DNA of 64,000 bases from Pseudomonas reidholzensis (GCF_900536025.1 NZ_UNOZ01000040.1:30099-94098); one strand, 5' to 3'. Positions 1 to 9,152 are shown, numbered from the stretch's first letter. Notes: a model not told the origin generated them from the sequence alone. Numbers and translations are program-made.

Positions 1-1223
1 ACCAATAGCGCGAGCATTTGCTGGTCTTCGCGGGAGAACCCGGAGAGGTCGGAGTGCTCGATCAGGTAGGCGCCGTGCTTGTGGTAGTGATAGTGGGCGA
101 TATCCAGCCCGACTTCGTGCACTTTCGCCGCCCAGCTCAGCAGATCGCGCCAGTTACCCTCTGCCAGCCCCCAATCCTTCGCCACTTGATCGAACGCGTG
201 CAGCGCCTTGCGCTCGACACGGGCCGCCTGGCCCTGATCGACGTGGTAGCGCTCCATCAGCGAGTTCAGGGTGCGCTCACGCACGTCTTCATGGTGGTGA
301 CGGCCGAGCAGGTCGAACAGCACGCCTTCGCGCAGGGCGCCGTCGCAGTGGTCCATGCGTTGCAGTTCGAGGGCGTCGAAAATCGCCTCGAGGATCGCCA
401 GGCCGGCCGGGAAGATGGTCCGGCGGTCCGGTTTGACCCCTTCGAAGTCGATCTTGTCGGTCTCGCCCAGCTTGAACAGCTTGCGCTTGACCCAGGCCAG
501 GCCCTCGGCGTTGACTTCGCCAGTGCCCAGGCCGCCGGACTTGATCGCCGCACCGATGGCGCGGATGGTGCCCGAGGAGCCGATGGCCTCGTCCCAGGTC
601 AGCCGGTGCAGGGCGTTTTCGATGCTCATCAGCTCCAGGCGCGCGGCGGTGTAGGCCTGGGCGTAGCGCGCCGGGGTGACCTTGCCGTCGCGGAAATAGC
701 GCTGGGTGAAGCTGACGCAGCCCATCTGCAGGCTTTCGCGCAGCAGCGGCTCGAAGCGTTGGCCAATGATGAACTCGGTGCTGCCGCCGCCGATGTCGGC
801 GACCAGGCGCTTGCCGGGGTTGTCGGCCAGCGTGTGCGAGACGCCGAGGTAGATCAGGCGCGCTTCTTCGCGGCCGGAGATGACCTCCACCGGGTGGCCT
901 AGGATGGCTTCGGCGCGCTGGATGAAGTCGTTGCGGTTGCGGGCTTCACGCAGGGCGTTGGTGCCGACGATGCGTACCGCGCCATCGGGCATGCCATTGA
1001 TCAGCTGGGCAAAGCGCTTGAGGCATTCGAGGCCGCGCTGCATGGCTTCTTCGCTGAGGCGGCGGTCGTCGTCGATGCCAGCGGCGAGCTGAACTTTTTC
1101 CCCAAGCCGCTCGAGAATACGGATTTCCGTATGGTGGGCCTTGGCCACGACCATGTGGAAACTGTTGGAGCCCAGGTCGATGGCGGCGATCAGGGACAGG
1201 TTCTTCGCGGAGTTCTGCGGCAT
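1..1223 (-). CDS. ppx: Exopolyphosphatase Ppx (C-terminus beyond window)
   Basis: Releases terminal phosphate from inorganic polyphosphate (Ppx/GppA family, ASKHA fold). Reading from the ATG at 1223, the protein begins MPQNSAKNLSLIAAIDLGSN, and IDLGSNSFHMVV is the family's phosphate-1 loop. Further in, LVADIGGGSTEFI is the phosphate-2 loop, GSSGTIRAIG follows, and the C-terminal part contains an HD-like stretch (HEVGLDIAHYHYHKHG). About 407 codons are present of an expected length near 500, so the gene runs off the left edge in frame. It diverges from trxA, and a Pho-box-like direct repeat lies about 110 bp upstream, suggesting PhoB control. Family assignment is confident. Confidence 0.95.
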   Translation of the reverse strand, partial: MPQNSAKNLSLIAAIDLGSNSFHMVVAKAHHTEIRILERLGEKVQLAAGIDDDRRLSEEAMQRGLECLKRFAQLINGMPDGAVRIVGTNALREARNRNDFIQRAEAILGHPVEVISGREEARLIYLGVSHTLADNPGKRLVADIGGGSTEFIIGQRFEPLLRESLQMGCVSFTQRYFRDGKVTPARYAQAYTAARLELMSIENALHRLTWDEAIGSSGTIRAIGAAIKSGGLGTGEVNAEGLAWVKRKLFKLGETDKIDFEGVKPDRRTIFPAGLAILEAIFDALELQRMDHCDGALREGVLFDLLGRHHHEDVRERTLNSLMERYHVDQGQAARVERKALHAFDQVAKDWGLAEGNWRDLLSWAAKVHEVGLDIAHYHYHKHGAYLIEHSDLSGFSREDQQMLALL

Positions 1224-1331
1224 GATTTCGAGATTCTCGGTCGATTACCCGGCAATCGTGACACGATCGCGGGCAGACGCCAACGCATGGCACGGCAAGG
1301 GTTGATGCAAAGCAAGGGGTCGACGGATCCT

Positions 1332-1349
1332 ATGACACTTGTGTGACAG
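1332..1349 (-). promoter_or_regulatory. Candidate Pho box upstream of ppx
   Basis: On the minus strand the sequence reads CTGTCACACAAGTGTCAT: two direct 7-bp half-sites (CTGTCAC and GTGTCAT) separated by 4 bp. This closely fits the PhoB consensus CTGTCAT-N4-CTGTCAT. It points toward ppx, a plausible phosphate-starvation gene. I could not place a matching -10 box at the usual distance, so the assignment rests on the repeat and its location. Confidence 0.5.
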
Positions 1350-1467
1350 TTTCGATTCGTCGGGTCTTGCACAACTATAGTTACACTCAATCGTCCGCGA
1401 CTTCCTGTAGGCAGCCGGTGCGGCTATGATGGGCCACGTTTTTTTTGCTTACCACCTGGAGATATCC

Positions 1468-1797
1468 ATGAGCAGCGACCTGATCAAACACGTCACCGAC
1501 GCCACCTTCGAGGAAGAAGTCCTGAAGGCCGCTGGCCCGGTGCTGGTCGACTACTGGGCAGAATGGTGCGGCCCGTGCAAGATGATCGCTCCAGTCCTGG
1601 ACGACATCGCTTCGACCTACGAGGGTAAACTGACCGTCGCCAAGCTGAACATCGACGACAACCAGGAAACCCCGGCCAAGCACGGCGTGCGTGGCATCCC
1701 GACGCTGATGCTGTTCAAGAACGGCAACGTCGAGGCGACCAAGGTCGGCGCCCTGTCGAAGTCGCAGTTGGCCGCGTTCATCGACGCCAACCTGTGA
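1468..1797 (+). CDS. trxA: Thioredoxin 1
   Basis: General cytosolic disulfide reductase, 109 aa, typical of TrxA. The active site WAEWCGPCK (Cys-Gly-Pro-Cys) lies near residues 30-40, and the conserved cis-proline segment GIPTLMLF follows near residue 76. I chose the ATG at 1468 (MSSDLIKHVTD) rather than the in-frame ATG at 1426, because it gives the family length and has CTGGAG just upstream at about 1456-1461. The gene diverges from ppx and ends in an intrinsic terminator, so it is probably monocistronic. Next to rho, as in other Pseudomonas. Confidence 0.97.
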   Translation: MSSDLIKHVTDATFEEEVLKAAGPVLVDYWAEWCGPCKMIAPVLDDIASTYEGKLTVAKLNIDDNQETPAKHGVRGIPTLMLFKNGNVEATKVGALSKSQLAAFIDANL

Positions 1798-1806
1798 TGT
1801 GAAAAG

Positions 1807-1835
1807 GCCCCGGAAACCCCGGGGCTTTTCTTTTT
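1807..1835 (+). terminator. Intrinsic terminator of trxA
   Basis: Stem GCCCCGG (1807-1813), 5-nt loop, CCGGGGC (1819-1825), followed by a T-rich run. An A-tract precedes the stem. It begins 9 bp after the trxA stop. Confidence 0.9.
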
Positions 1836-2025
1836 CCGAACACTAGACGCGGAAAAAAGCAAGTGTTACATTCGGCCTCGCACTGATTCTCCAGTGCCCC
1901 CTGCATGCCGTCGCCGAAGCATCCCTAATTCGAATCAGTACGCGATCCTGTCGCCTTCTTGCGGCGCGGCTTCATTAAGCCAGAAGCTTAATTCCCCCTT
2001 CTTACATGATTACGTCACTCCCCTT

Positions 2026-3285
2026 ATGAACCTGACTGAACTCAAGCAAAAGCCGATTACTGATCTGCTAGAAATGGCCGAACAGATGGGCATTGAAAAC
2101 ATGGCCCGTTCGCGCAAGCAGGACGTGATTTTCGCCCTGTTGAAAAAACACGCGAAGAGCGGCGAAGAGATCTCGGGTGACGGCGTACTGGAGATTCTCC
2201 AGGATGGTTTCGGTTTCCTGCGTTCGGCTGATGCGTCCTATCTGGCCGGCCCAGACGATATCTACGTCTCGCCTAGCCAGATCCGCCGTTTCAACCTGCG
2301 GACCGGCGACACCATCGTTGGCAAGATCCGCCCGCCGAAGGAAGGGGAGCGTTATTTCGCGCTGCTCAAGGTCGACACGATCAACTTCGACCGTCCGGAA
2401 AACGCGAAAAACAAGATTCTCTTCGAGAACCTGACGCCGCTGTTCCCGAACAAGCGCCTGAAGATGGAAGCCGGCAACGGTTCCACCGAAGACTTGACCG
2501 GCCGCGTCATCGACCTCTGCGCCCCGATCGGCAAAGGCCAGCGTGGCCTGATCGTCGCCCCGCCAAAAGCGGGCAAGACCATCATGCTGCAGAACATCGC
2601 GGCCAACATCACCCGTAACAACCCCGAGTGCCACCTGATCGTCCTGTTGATCGACGAGCGCCCGGAAGAAGTGACCGAAATGCAGCGCACCGTGCGCGGC
2701 GAAGTGGTTGCTTCGACCTTCGACGAGCCGCCGACCCGCCACGTGCAGGTTGCCGAGATGGTCATCGAGAAGGCCAAGCGCCTGGTCGAGCACAAGAAGG
2801 ACGTGGTCATCCTGCTCGACTCGATCACCCGTCTGGCGCGTGCCTACAACACCGTGATCCCGAGCTCCGGCAAGGTCCTCACCGGTGGTGTCGACGCCCA
2901 CGCCCTGGAGAAGCCGAAGCGCTTCTTCGGTGCCGCGCGTAACATCGAGGAAGGCGGTTCGCTGACCATCATCGCCACCGCGCTGGTCGAGACCGGCTCG
3001 AAGATGGACGAAGTGATCTACGAAGAGTTCAAGGGTACCGGCAACATGGAGCTGCCGCTGGATCGCCGCATCGCTGAGAAGCGTGTGTTCCCGGCCATCA
3101 ACATCAACAAGTCGGGCACCCGTCGCGAAGAGCTGTTGACCGCCGACGACGAGCTGCAGCGCATGTGGATCCTGCGCAAGCTGCTGCACCCGATGGACGA
3201 GATCGCGGCCATTGAGTTCTTGACCGACAAGCTCAAGCAGACCAAGACCAACGATGAGTTCTTCTTGTCGATGAAGCGCAAGTAA
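2026..3285 (+). CDS. rho: Transcription termination factor Rho
   Basis: Hexameric RNA-dependent ATPase/helicase, 419 aa, the standard length. The N-terminal Rho domain (MNLTELKQKPITDLLEMAEQ), the cold-shock-like RNA-binding domain (DGFGFLRS) and the RecA-like ATPase are all present. The Walker A sequence APPKAGKT ends near residue 185, Walker B is VVILLDSITRLAR, and the Q-loop/R-loop region contains SSGKVLTGGVD. I chose the ATG at 2026; the open frame extends upstream to 1894, but that stretch is the leader. No Shine-Dalgarno sequence is visible before the ATG (TCACTCCCCTT). The leader of roughly 190 nt would suit autoregulation, which is known for Rho in enterics and is inference here. Confidence 0.98.
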   Translation: MNLTELKQKPITDLLEMAEQMGIENMARSRKQDVIFALLKKHAKSGEEISGDGVLEILQDGFGFLRSADASYLAGPDDIYVSPSQIRRFNLRTGDTIVGKIRPPKEGERYFALLKVDTINFDRPENAKNKILFENLTPLFPNKRLKMEAGNGSTEDLTGRVIDLCAPIGKGQRGLIVAPPKAGKTIMLQNIAANITRNNPECHLIVLLIDERPEEVTEMQRTVRGEVVASTFDEPPTRHVQVAEMVIEKAKRLVEHKKDVVILLDSITRLARAYNTVIPSSGKVLTGGVDAHALEKPKRFFGAARNIEEGGSLTIIATALVETGSKMDEVIYEEFKGTGNMELPLDRRIAEKRVFPAININKSGTRREELLTADDELQRMWILRKLLHPMDEIAAIEFLTDKLKQTKTNDEFFLSMKRK

Positions 3286-3302
3286 GCTTCGCCGCACCAA
3301 GC

Positions 3303-3327
3303 AAAAGCCGGGGAAACCCGGCTTTTT
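3303..3327 (+). terminator. Intrinsic terminator of rho
   Basis: AGCCGGG (3306-3312), GAAA tetraloop (3313-3316), CCCGGCT (3317-3323), then a T run. It starts 18 bp after the rho stop. Confidence 0.9.
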
Positions 3328-3452
3328 GCTGTCTGGCACAAAAGATTCGCAGGCGTTGAGAGAGCCCCCGGCAGAGACTCCCTTGGCCATTTTCCCCCCT
3401 TAAGCGCTACACTCTGCACCCCCGACCGATACGGCCAACACGAGGCTCACGC

Positions 3453-4919
3453 ATGCAGTATCGCGATTTGCGCGACTTTATCCGTGGCTTGGAGCAGCGC
3501 GGCGAACTCAAGCGCATCCAGGTTCCGATTTCTCCCGTCCTGGAAATGACCGAAGTCTGCGATCGCACCTTGCGCGCCAAGGGCCCGGCGTTGCTGTTCG
3601 AAAAACCTACCGGGTTCGACATTCCGGTGCTCGGCAACCTGTTCGGCACCCCGGAGCGGGTTGCCATGGGCATGGGCGCGGAGTCGGTCGAAGAACTGCG
3701 CGAGATCGGCAAGCTGCTGGCCTTCCTCAAGGAACCTGAGCCACCCAAGGGGCTCAAGGACGCCTGGTCGAAGCTGCCGATCTTCAAGAAGGTCGTGTCG
3801 ATGGCGCCCAAGGTAGTCAAGGACGCGGTCTGCCAGGAGACCATCATCGAGGGCGAAGACGTCGACCTCAGCCAGTTGCCGATCCAGCACTGCTGGCCGG
3901 GCGATGTGGCGCCGCTGATCACCTGGGGCCTGACCGTCACCCGTGGGCCGAACAAAGAGCGGCAGAACCTCGGTATCTACCGCCAGCAGGTGATCGGCCG
4001 CAACAAGGTCATCATGCGCTGGCTGAGCCACCGTGGCGGCGCGCTGGACTACCGCGAGTGGTGCGAGAAGCACCCTGGCCAGCCGTTCCCGGTGGCCGTG
4101 GCCCTGGGTGCAGACCCGGCGACCATTCTCGGCGCTGTGACGCCCGTGCCGGACACCCTTTCCGAGTATGCCTTCGCCGGCCTGCTGCGTGGCAACCGCA
4201 CCGAGCTGGTGAAGTGCCGCGGCAGTGACCTGCAGGTGCCCGCGACCGCCGAGATCATTCTCGAAGGCGTGATCCACCCGGGCGAGATGGCCCCGGAAGG
4301 CCCTTATGGCGACCACACCGGTTACTACAACGAGGTGGACAGCTTCCCGGTGTTCACCATCGAGCGCATCACCCATCGGCGCAAACCGATCTACCACAGC
4401 ACCTACACCGGCCGTCCGCCGGATGAGCCGGCGATTCTCGGCGTGGCGCTCAACGAAGTGTTCGTGCCGATCCTGCAGAAGCAGTTCCCGGAGATCATCG
4501 ACTTCTACCTGCCGCCCGAAGGCTGCTCGTACCGCATGGCGGTGGTGACCATCAAGAAGCAGTACCCCGGCCACGCCAAGCGGGTAATGCTGGGTGTGTG
4601 GTCGTTCCTGCGACAGTTCATGTACACCAAGTTCGTTATCGTCACCGACGACGACGTCAACGCCCGCGACTGGAACGACGTGATCTGGGCCATCACCACG
4701 CGCATGGACCCCAAGCGTGATACGGTGATGATCGACAATACCCCGATCGACTACCTGGACTTCGCGTCGCCGGTGTCGGGGCTGGGGTCGAAGATGGGCC
4801 TGGATGCGACCCATAAGTGGCCGGGCGAGACTACACGCGAATGGGGCCGGGTCATCGTCAAGGACGAGGCCGTCACCCGCCGTATCGATGAGCTGTGGGA
4901 TCAGTTGGGAATAGATTGA
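3453..4919 (+). CDS. ubiD: 4-hydroxy-3-polyprenylbenzoate decarboxylase UbiD
   Basis: Prenylated-FMN-dependent decarboxylase of ubiquinone biosynthesis, 488 aa (family about 490-500). The ATG at 3453 begins MQYRDLRDFIRGLEQRGELK, the usual UbiD N-terminus. The conserved block EGPYGDHTGYYNE lies mid-protein, in the family's prFMN/metal-binding region, and the tail KWPGETTREWGR is also characteristic. The stop overlaps the next gene's start (TGATG), so the downstream Fe-S flavin reductase is translationally coupled. E. coli has a comparable ubiD-fre neighbourhood. Confidence 0.96.
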   Translation: MQYRDLRDFIRGLEQRGELKRIQVPISPVLEMTEVCDRTLRAKGPALLFEKPTGFDIPVLGNLFGTPERVAMGMGAESVEELREIGKLLAFLKEPEPPKGLKDAWSKLPIFKKVVSMAPKVVKDAVCQETIIEGEDVDLSQLPIQHCWPGDVAPLITWGLTVTRGPNKERQNLGIYRQQVIGRNKVIMRWLSHRGGALDYREWCEKHPGQPFPVAVALGADPATILGAVTPVPDTLSEYAFAGLLRGNRTELVKCRGSDLQVPATAEIILEGVIHPGEMAPEGPYGDHTGYYNEVDSFPVFTIERITHRRKPIYHSTYTGRPPDEPAILGVALNEVFVPILQKQFPEIIDFYLPPEGCSYRMAVVTIKKQYPGHAKRVMLGVWSFLRQFMYTKFVIVTDDDVNARDWNDVIWAITTRMDPKRDTVMIDNTPIDYLDFASPVSGLGSKMGLDATHKWPGETTREWGRVIVKDEAVTRRIDELWDQLGID

Positions 4920-5887
4920 TGCAGGTAACGTTGCAGCCGTCCGGGGCGGTACTGACACTCGAGCCCGGCGAGAGAATTCTGGAAGGCGCGCGGCGCCTGG
5001 GCTATGACTGCCCAAGCAGCTGCCGCAACGGCAACTGCCATGTCTGCGCGGCGTTGCTGGTCGAAGGCCGGGTGCGTCAGGACGGCGAGGTGCGTGACCA
5101 CGGCGAGCTGTTCACCTGCATCGCCGAGCCGCTGGAGGACTGTATCTTGCTTTGGGACGGTGTGCTGGCCCTGGGTGAGCTGCCGGTGCGCACGCTGGCC
5201 TGTACGGTCAGCGAGTGCGTCGAGGTGGGTGGCGATGTCTGGCGCGTGCGCCTGCGTGCGCCGGCCGGCAAGCCGCTGCGCTACCACGCCGGCCAGTACC
5301 TGATGATCGAACGCGACGGCGCCGACAAGGCGGCCTTCTCGCTGGCGTCGGCGCCGCATGGCGGCCGCGACCTGGAGCTGCACGTGCTTGCGCGCGAGCC
5401 CAGCTCGGTGGCGCTGATCGAGCAATTGCAGCGCAACGGCCTCGCGCGGATTCAACTGCCCTTTGGCGACACGCACCTGGCCGAGCTGCCAGACGGGCCG
5501 CTGGTGCTGATTGCCGCCGGCACCGGCATGGGCCAGATGCACAGCCTGGTCGAGCATTGCCGGGCCAACGGCTTCAAGCACCCGGTGCACCTGTACTGGG
5601 GCGTGCGCCGGCCTGAAGACTTCTACGCCATCGAGCACTGGGACGAGTGGCAGCGCCTGCCCAACCTGTTCCTGCACAAGGTGGTGAGCGACCTGTGCGG
5701 GTGGGAAGGGCGTTGCGGCATGCTGCACGAAGCCGTGTGCGAAGACATCGGCGATCTGAATGATGTGTACGTGTATGCCAGCGGCTCGCCGAACATGGTC
5801 TATGCCACCCTCGATGCGTTGGTCGAAGCCGGCATGGATGCGCATCGCATGCGCGCCGATGTTTTCGCGTATGCGCCGCGTGGCTGA
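4919..5887 (+). CDS. [2Fe-2S] ferredoxin-domain flavin reductase (CDP-6-deoxy-delta-3,4-glucoseen reductase-like)
   Basis: 322 aa. The N-terminal plant-type ferredoxin domain (about residues 1-90) has all four cluster ligands: C35, C40 and C43 in SCRNGNCHVC, and C67 in FTC. It is followed by an FNR-type FAD domain (RYHAGQYLMIE, AAFSLASAP) and an NAD(P)-binding domain (LIAAGTGMGQMHSLVEH, YVYASGSPNMVYATLD). The start overlaps the ubiD stop. Databases usually name such proteins after the AscD sugar reductase, but nothing nearby makes deoxysugars. Because of the coupling to ubiD and its similarity to Fre, a role in supplying reduced flavin is a reasonable inference. Confidence 0.85.
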   Translation: MQVTLQPSGAVLTLEPGERILEGARRLGYDCPSSCRNGNCHVCAALLVEGRVRQDGEVRDHGELFTCIAEPLEDCILLWDGVLALGELPVRTLACTVSECVEVGGDVWRVRLRAPAGKPLRYHAGQYLMIERDGADKAAFSLASAPHGGRDLELHVLAREPSSVALIEQLQRNGLARIQLPFGDTHLAELPDGPLVLIAAGTGMGQMHSLVEHCRANGFKHPVHLYWGVRRPEDFYAIEHWDEWQRLPNLFLHKVVSDLCGWEGRCGMLHEAVCEDIGDLNDVYVYASGSPNMVYATLDALVEAGMDAHRMRADVFAYAPRG

Positions 5888-5933
5888 ATAGCCGCAAGTG
5901 GCTAATAACCAAAGTTGTCGACGTTGATTATAA

Positions 5934-5952
5934 GGCGGTAATTATTACCGCC
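5934..5952. promoter_or_regulatory. 19-bp inverted repeat, possible operator
   Basis: GGCGGTAAT, T, ATTACCGCC: two perfect 9-bp arms around one central base, in the 255-bp gap between the reductase and the ChaC-like gene. A TATACT hexamer lies about 20 bp downstream. There is no T-tract, so an operator fits better than a terminator. The binding factor is unknown. Confidence 0.4.
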
Positions 5953-6142
5953 GCTGCCAATAGCCTTCACTATACTCGGAACATAACCATGCGATTACGC
6001 GCAGGGCCCGTAGTTCGGCGGTCTGCGTGTGCATGGGGGGCTTGTGCCAGGCAGACTTTCTGCCGTACGGTAAGTCCAGCGGAGCGTCGCTGAGTTACAG
6101 TGGCGCTCTTGTTTAGTTCTCGGGGAATAATGGCGGCAGCAT

Positions 6143-6793
6143 ATGTCGGCACTGGAAAGTCTATCCTGGAAGATGTCCTATCCTCCGTCGCTCGACTTCG
6201 GTCAGCAACTGACGCGCGAGCAACTGTTCACCTCGATGCAGTCGACCATGGCGCGCCACGACGGCGGGCCGGTGTGGTTGTTTGCCTACGGCTCGCTGAT
6301 CTGGCGCCCGGAATGCAATTCGGTCGAACGCCAGCGGGCGCGGGTGCATGGGTATCATCGCGGGCTGTATCTGTGGTCGCACGAGCACCGTGGCACCCCG
6401 GAATGCCCTGGGCTGGTGTTCGGGCTCGATCGCGGTGGTTCGTGCAGCGGCTTCGCTTATCGCCTGGACGAGAGCAGCCTGGATGATTCCTTGATGGCCT
6501 TGTGGCAGCGCGAGATGCCGTATCCGGCGTATCGCCCGCACTGGCTGACGTGTCGGCTGGATGACGGCAGCAAGGTCCAGGCGCTGGGGTTCGTGCTCGA
6601 GCGGCACCTGCCGTGTTACGCCGGCGAGCTGCCGGATGGGCTGCTTAGCCATATCCTGGCCAGTGCCACCGGGCGCTATGGCACCACGCGCGATTATGTC
6701 GAGCAGACCTTGAACGCACTGCGTAGCCACCAGATGCCGGATCGCAACCTGGAAGCCAGGTTCAGGCGCTGCCATAACCTTCGCGAGGTTTGA
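6143..6793 (+). CDS. Gamma-glutamylcyclotransferase, ChaC family
   Basis: 216 aa, predicted to cleave the gamma-glutamyl bond of glutathione or related peptides to give 5-oxoproline. The fold-defining substrate loop LFAYGSLIWRP is at residues 47-56. Also present are the characteristic RVHGYHRGLYLWSHEHRGT and the late YxxTRDYVEQT block. Two starts are possible: ATG 6143 (used here) and ATG 6173 (MSYPPSL), whose SD-like GGAAG sits too close. Upstream, 255 bp contain a strong inverted repeat but no convincing gene. A REP pair follows immediately downstream. Confidence 0.88.
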   Translation: MSALESLSWKMSYPPSLDFGQQLTREQLFTSMQSTMARHDGGPVWLFAYGSLIWRPECNSVERQRARVHGYHRGLYLWSHEHRGTPECPGLVFGLDRGGSCSGFAYRLDESSLDDSLMALWQREMPYPAYRPHWLTCRLDDGSKVQALGFVLERHLPCYAGELPDGLLSHILASATGRYGTTRDYVEQTLNALRSHQMPDRNLEARFRRCHNLREV

Positions 6794-6804
6794 TCGCTTT
6801 GGCG

Positions 6805-6896
6805 CCGGTGCCGCCCTTATCGCGGGCAAGCCCGCTCCTACAGGGTTTGCGCATGCCTTGTAGGAGCGGGCTTGCCCGCGATGAGGCCAGCACCGG
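6805..6896. repeat. REP pair (inverted), CGCGGGCAAGCCCGCTCC type
   Basis: Two inverted REP copies with core CGCGGGCAAGCCCGCTCCTACA around a short loop. The arms extend outward to CCGGTG/CACCGG. It lies between the convergent stops of the ChaC-like and quinone reductase genes, where it may act as a bidirectional transcript end. Confidence 0.85.
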
Positions 6897-6904
6897 CGAG
6901 TCGC

Positions 6905-7882
6905 TTACCTCGCCAACACCACCAACTTACCCACAGCCCGGCGCTGCCCCAACTGCTCGATCGCAGTCCCGGCCTCAGCCAGTGGATACGTCTGCGACAC
7001 CAACGGCTTCAGCTTGCCCTCGGCATGCCAGGCGAACAACTGCCTGAAGTTGGCCGCATTGTCCTCAGGCTGGCGCTGGGCAAACGAGCCCCAGAACACC
7101 CCGACCACCGCAGCCCCCTTGAGCAGTGCCAGGTTAACCGGCAACTGCGGGATGGTGCCGCTGGCGAACCCCACTACCAGCAGCCGGCCATTCCAGGCCA
7201 GGCCCCGCACCGCCTGGTCAAACAGCTCACCGCCGACCGGGTCGTAGATCACGTCCACACCCTTGCCCGCGGTCAGGCGCTTGATCTCTTCCTTCAGGCT
7301 GGCCTGGCTGTAGTCGATCAGCTCGTCGGCCCCTGCCGCCTTGGCCACTGCCAGCTTTTCGGCACTGCTGGCCGCGGCGATCACCTTGGCGCCCATGGCC
7401 TTGCCGATCTCCACGGCTGCGAGGCCTACGCCGCCCGAGGCGCCGAGCACCAGCAGGGTTTCCCCCGGCTGCAAGTTGCCGCGCTGGCACAGGGCATGCA
7501 TCGAGGTGCCGTAGGTCATGCTGAACGCAGCGGCGGTGGTCAGGTCCATGCTCTCGGGCACCGGCAGCACGTTATAGAACGGCACGGCCACCTGTTCGGC
7601 AAAGGCGCCCCAGCCGGTCAGCGCCATGACCCGGTCGCCGACCTTGAGGCCGCCGGCTTTGCTGCCCACAGCGGCGACCACCCCAGCGGCCTCGCCACCC
7701 GGTGAGAAGGGCAGGGGCGGCTGGAACTGGTATTTGCCTTCGATGATCAGGGTGTCGGGGAAGTTGACCCCGGCCGCATGCACGTCGATGAGGATTTCGT
7801 TGCTCTTCGGTACAGGGCTCGCGGTCTCTTCCAGTACGAGGTCGCGCGCCGGGCCCAAGGTTTTGCACAACACAGCTTTCAT
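6905..7882 (-). CDS. NADPH:quinone oxidoreductase, zinc-free MDR family
   Basis: 325 aa. I chose the ATG at 7882 (MKAVLCKTLGPARDLVLEE); an open frame reaches 8122, but that part is intergenic. GroES-like N-terminal domain (GVNFPDTLIIEGKYQ, SPGGEAAGVV) and a Rossmann domain with the nucleotide motif LGASGGVGLAAVEIG near residue 150. The zinc-binding cysteines of alcohol dehydrogenases are absent, as in QOR-type enzymes. DVIYDPVGGELFDQ is typical of the family. Likely a soluble NADPH-dependent reductase of quinones or enones; the actual substrate is unknown. Confidence 0.88.
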   Translation of the reverse strand: MKAVLCKTLGPARDLVLEETASPVPKSNEILIDVHAAGVNFPDTLIIEGKYQFQPPLPFSPGGEAAGVVAAVGSKAGGLKVGDRVMALTGWGAFAEQVAVPFYNVLPVPESMDLTTAAAFSMTYGTSMHALCQRGNLQPGETLLVLGASGGVGLAAVEIGKAMGAKVIAAASSAEKLAVAKAAGADELIDYSQASLKEEIKRLTAGKGVDVIYDPVGGELFDQAVRGLAWNGRLLVVGFASGTIPQLPVNLALLKGAAVVGVFWGSFAQRQPEDNAANFRQLFAWHAEGKLKPLVSQTYPLAEAGTAIEQLGQRRAVGKLVVLAR

Positions 7883-8039
7883 CGGGGCTATTCCTTTGCG
7901 TGTGGTGGCCGATAAGTGTAAGAGGGCCAGCTGCCGGGTCAACGAGCATGGCCCGCCCTGATGGGCTGGCATAAGCCCGGGCTTGGGTTTGAGCGAAGTG
8001 CTGGGTAAGCTGGCGCCAACTGTATTGAGGAGCGAATTC

Positions 8040-8444
8040 GTGAAAGCGTGGATCTTGATGGTACTGGCCCTGATGCTGCCAGCGGCGGTCATGGCCGAAG
8101 AAGCCAAGGAAGGGGAGCCCAAGGTCTCCTACATCAGCCTCACCCCGCCCTTCGTCGGCAACTATGCCCTCGATGGCAGCCCCAAGCTGCGCGTGTACAA
8201 GGCCGATGTCGCCCTGCGCGTGACCGGCGACGAGGCCGCCAAGGCGGTCAAGCACCACGAGCCGCTGATCCGCAACCAGCTGGTGGCGCTGTTCACCCAG
8301 CAGTCTGTGGATAACCTGAGCAACGTCGAGGCGAAGGAGAAGCTGCGTCAGGAAGCTCTGAAGCAGGTGCAGCAGGTCATGGAGACCGAGGAAGGCAAGC
8401 CGATCGTCGAGGACCTGCTGTTCAATAACCTGATCGTGCAGTGA
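8040..8444 (+). CDS. FliL-like flagellar basal body-associated family protein
   Basis: 134 aa from the GTG at 8040 (MKAWILMVLALMLPAAVMAEE), preceded by GAGGAG at about 8027-8032. Upstream in-frame codons to 7983 lack this signal. The N-terminal hydrophobic segment (residues 4-18) ending AVMA looks like a cleavable signal peptide or a membrane anchor. The rest resembles the FliL periplasmic domain: YISLTPPFVGNY, LRVYKADVALRV, LIRNQLVALFTQQ, and a C-terminal VEDLLFNNLIVQ matching the family's vxxvlfTefvvQ end. No flagellar gene is near, so the role is uncertain. Confidence 0.75.
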   Translation: MKAWILMVLALMLPAAVMAEEAKEGEPKVSYISLTPPFVGNYALDGSPKLRVYKADVALRVTGDEAAKAVKHHEPLIRNQLVALFTQQSVDNLSNVEAKEKLRQEALKQVQQVMETEEGKPIVEDLLFNNLIVQ

Positions 8445-8524
8445 TCTGATAGCGCATCGCATGGGGTGCGGCTGCGCTGAGCCTGCTCTCGGGGTTCAGC
8501 GCAAACCTGTGAGGTGCACCTGGC

Positions 8525-8977
<453 letters not shown>

Positions 8978-9152
8978 GGATGCTGCTCCTGACAATGTTT
9001 GAAATAACCTGTTGCATGAAACCGACAGCCGGCTGGCGTCAACGTTTGCGTGTGAGCGCCCGTTGGCGGAAAATGCGCCGATTTTAAGCGACATGCTCCG
9101 TCAGCACTGAAAAAGCTGTCGAGCCAGCACCATTGCCGTAGGGGGGCAATCA

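Noticed and set aside
2068..3390. 440-aa minus-strand frame over rho
   Set aside because: Antisense shadow; the rho gene on the plus strand is unambiguous.
3447..5015. 522-aa minus-strand frame over ubiD
   Set aside because: Antisense shadow with His/Arg/Asp/Gly-rich composition.
5989..6093. 34-codon ORF upstream of the ChaC-like gene
   Set aside because: No Shine-Dalgarno sequence, Arg/Cys-rich translation and no family resemblance.
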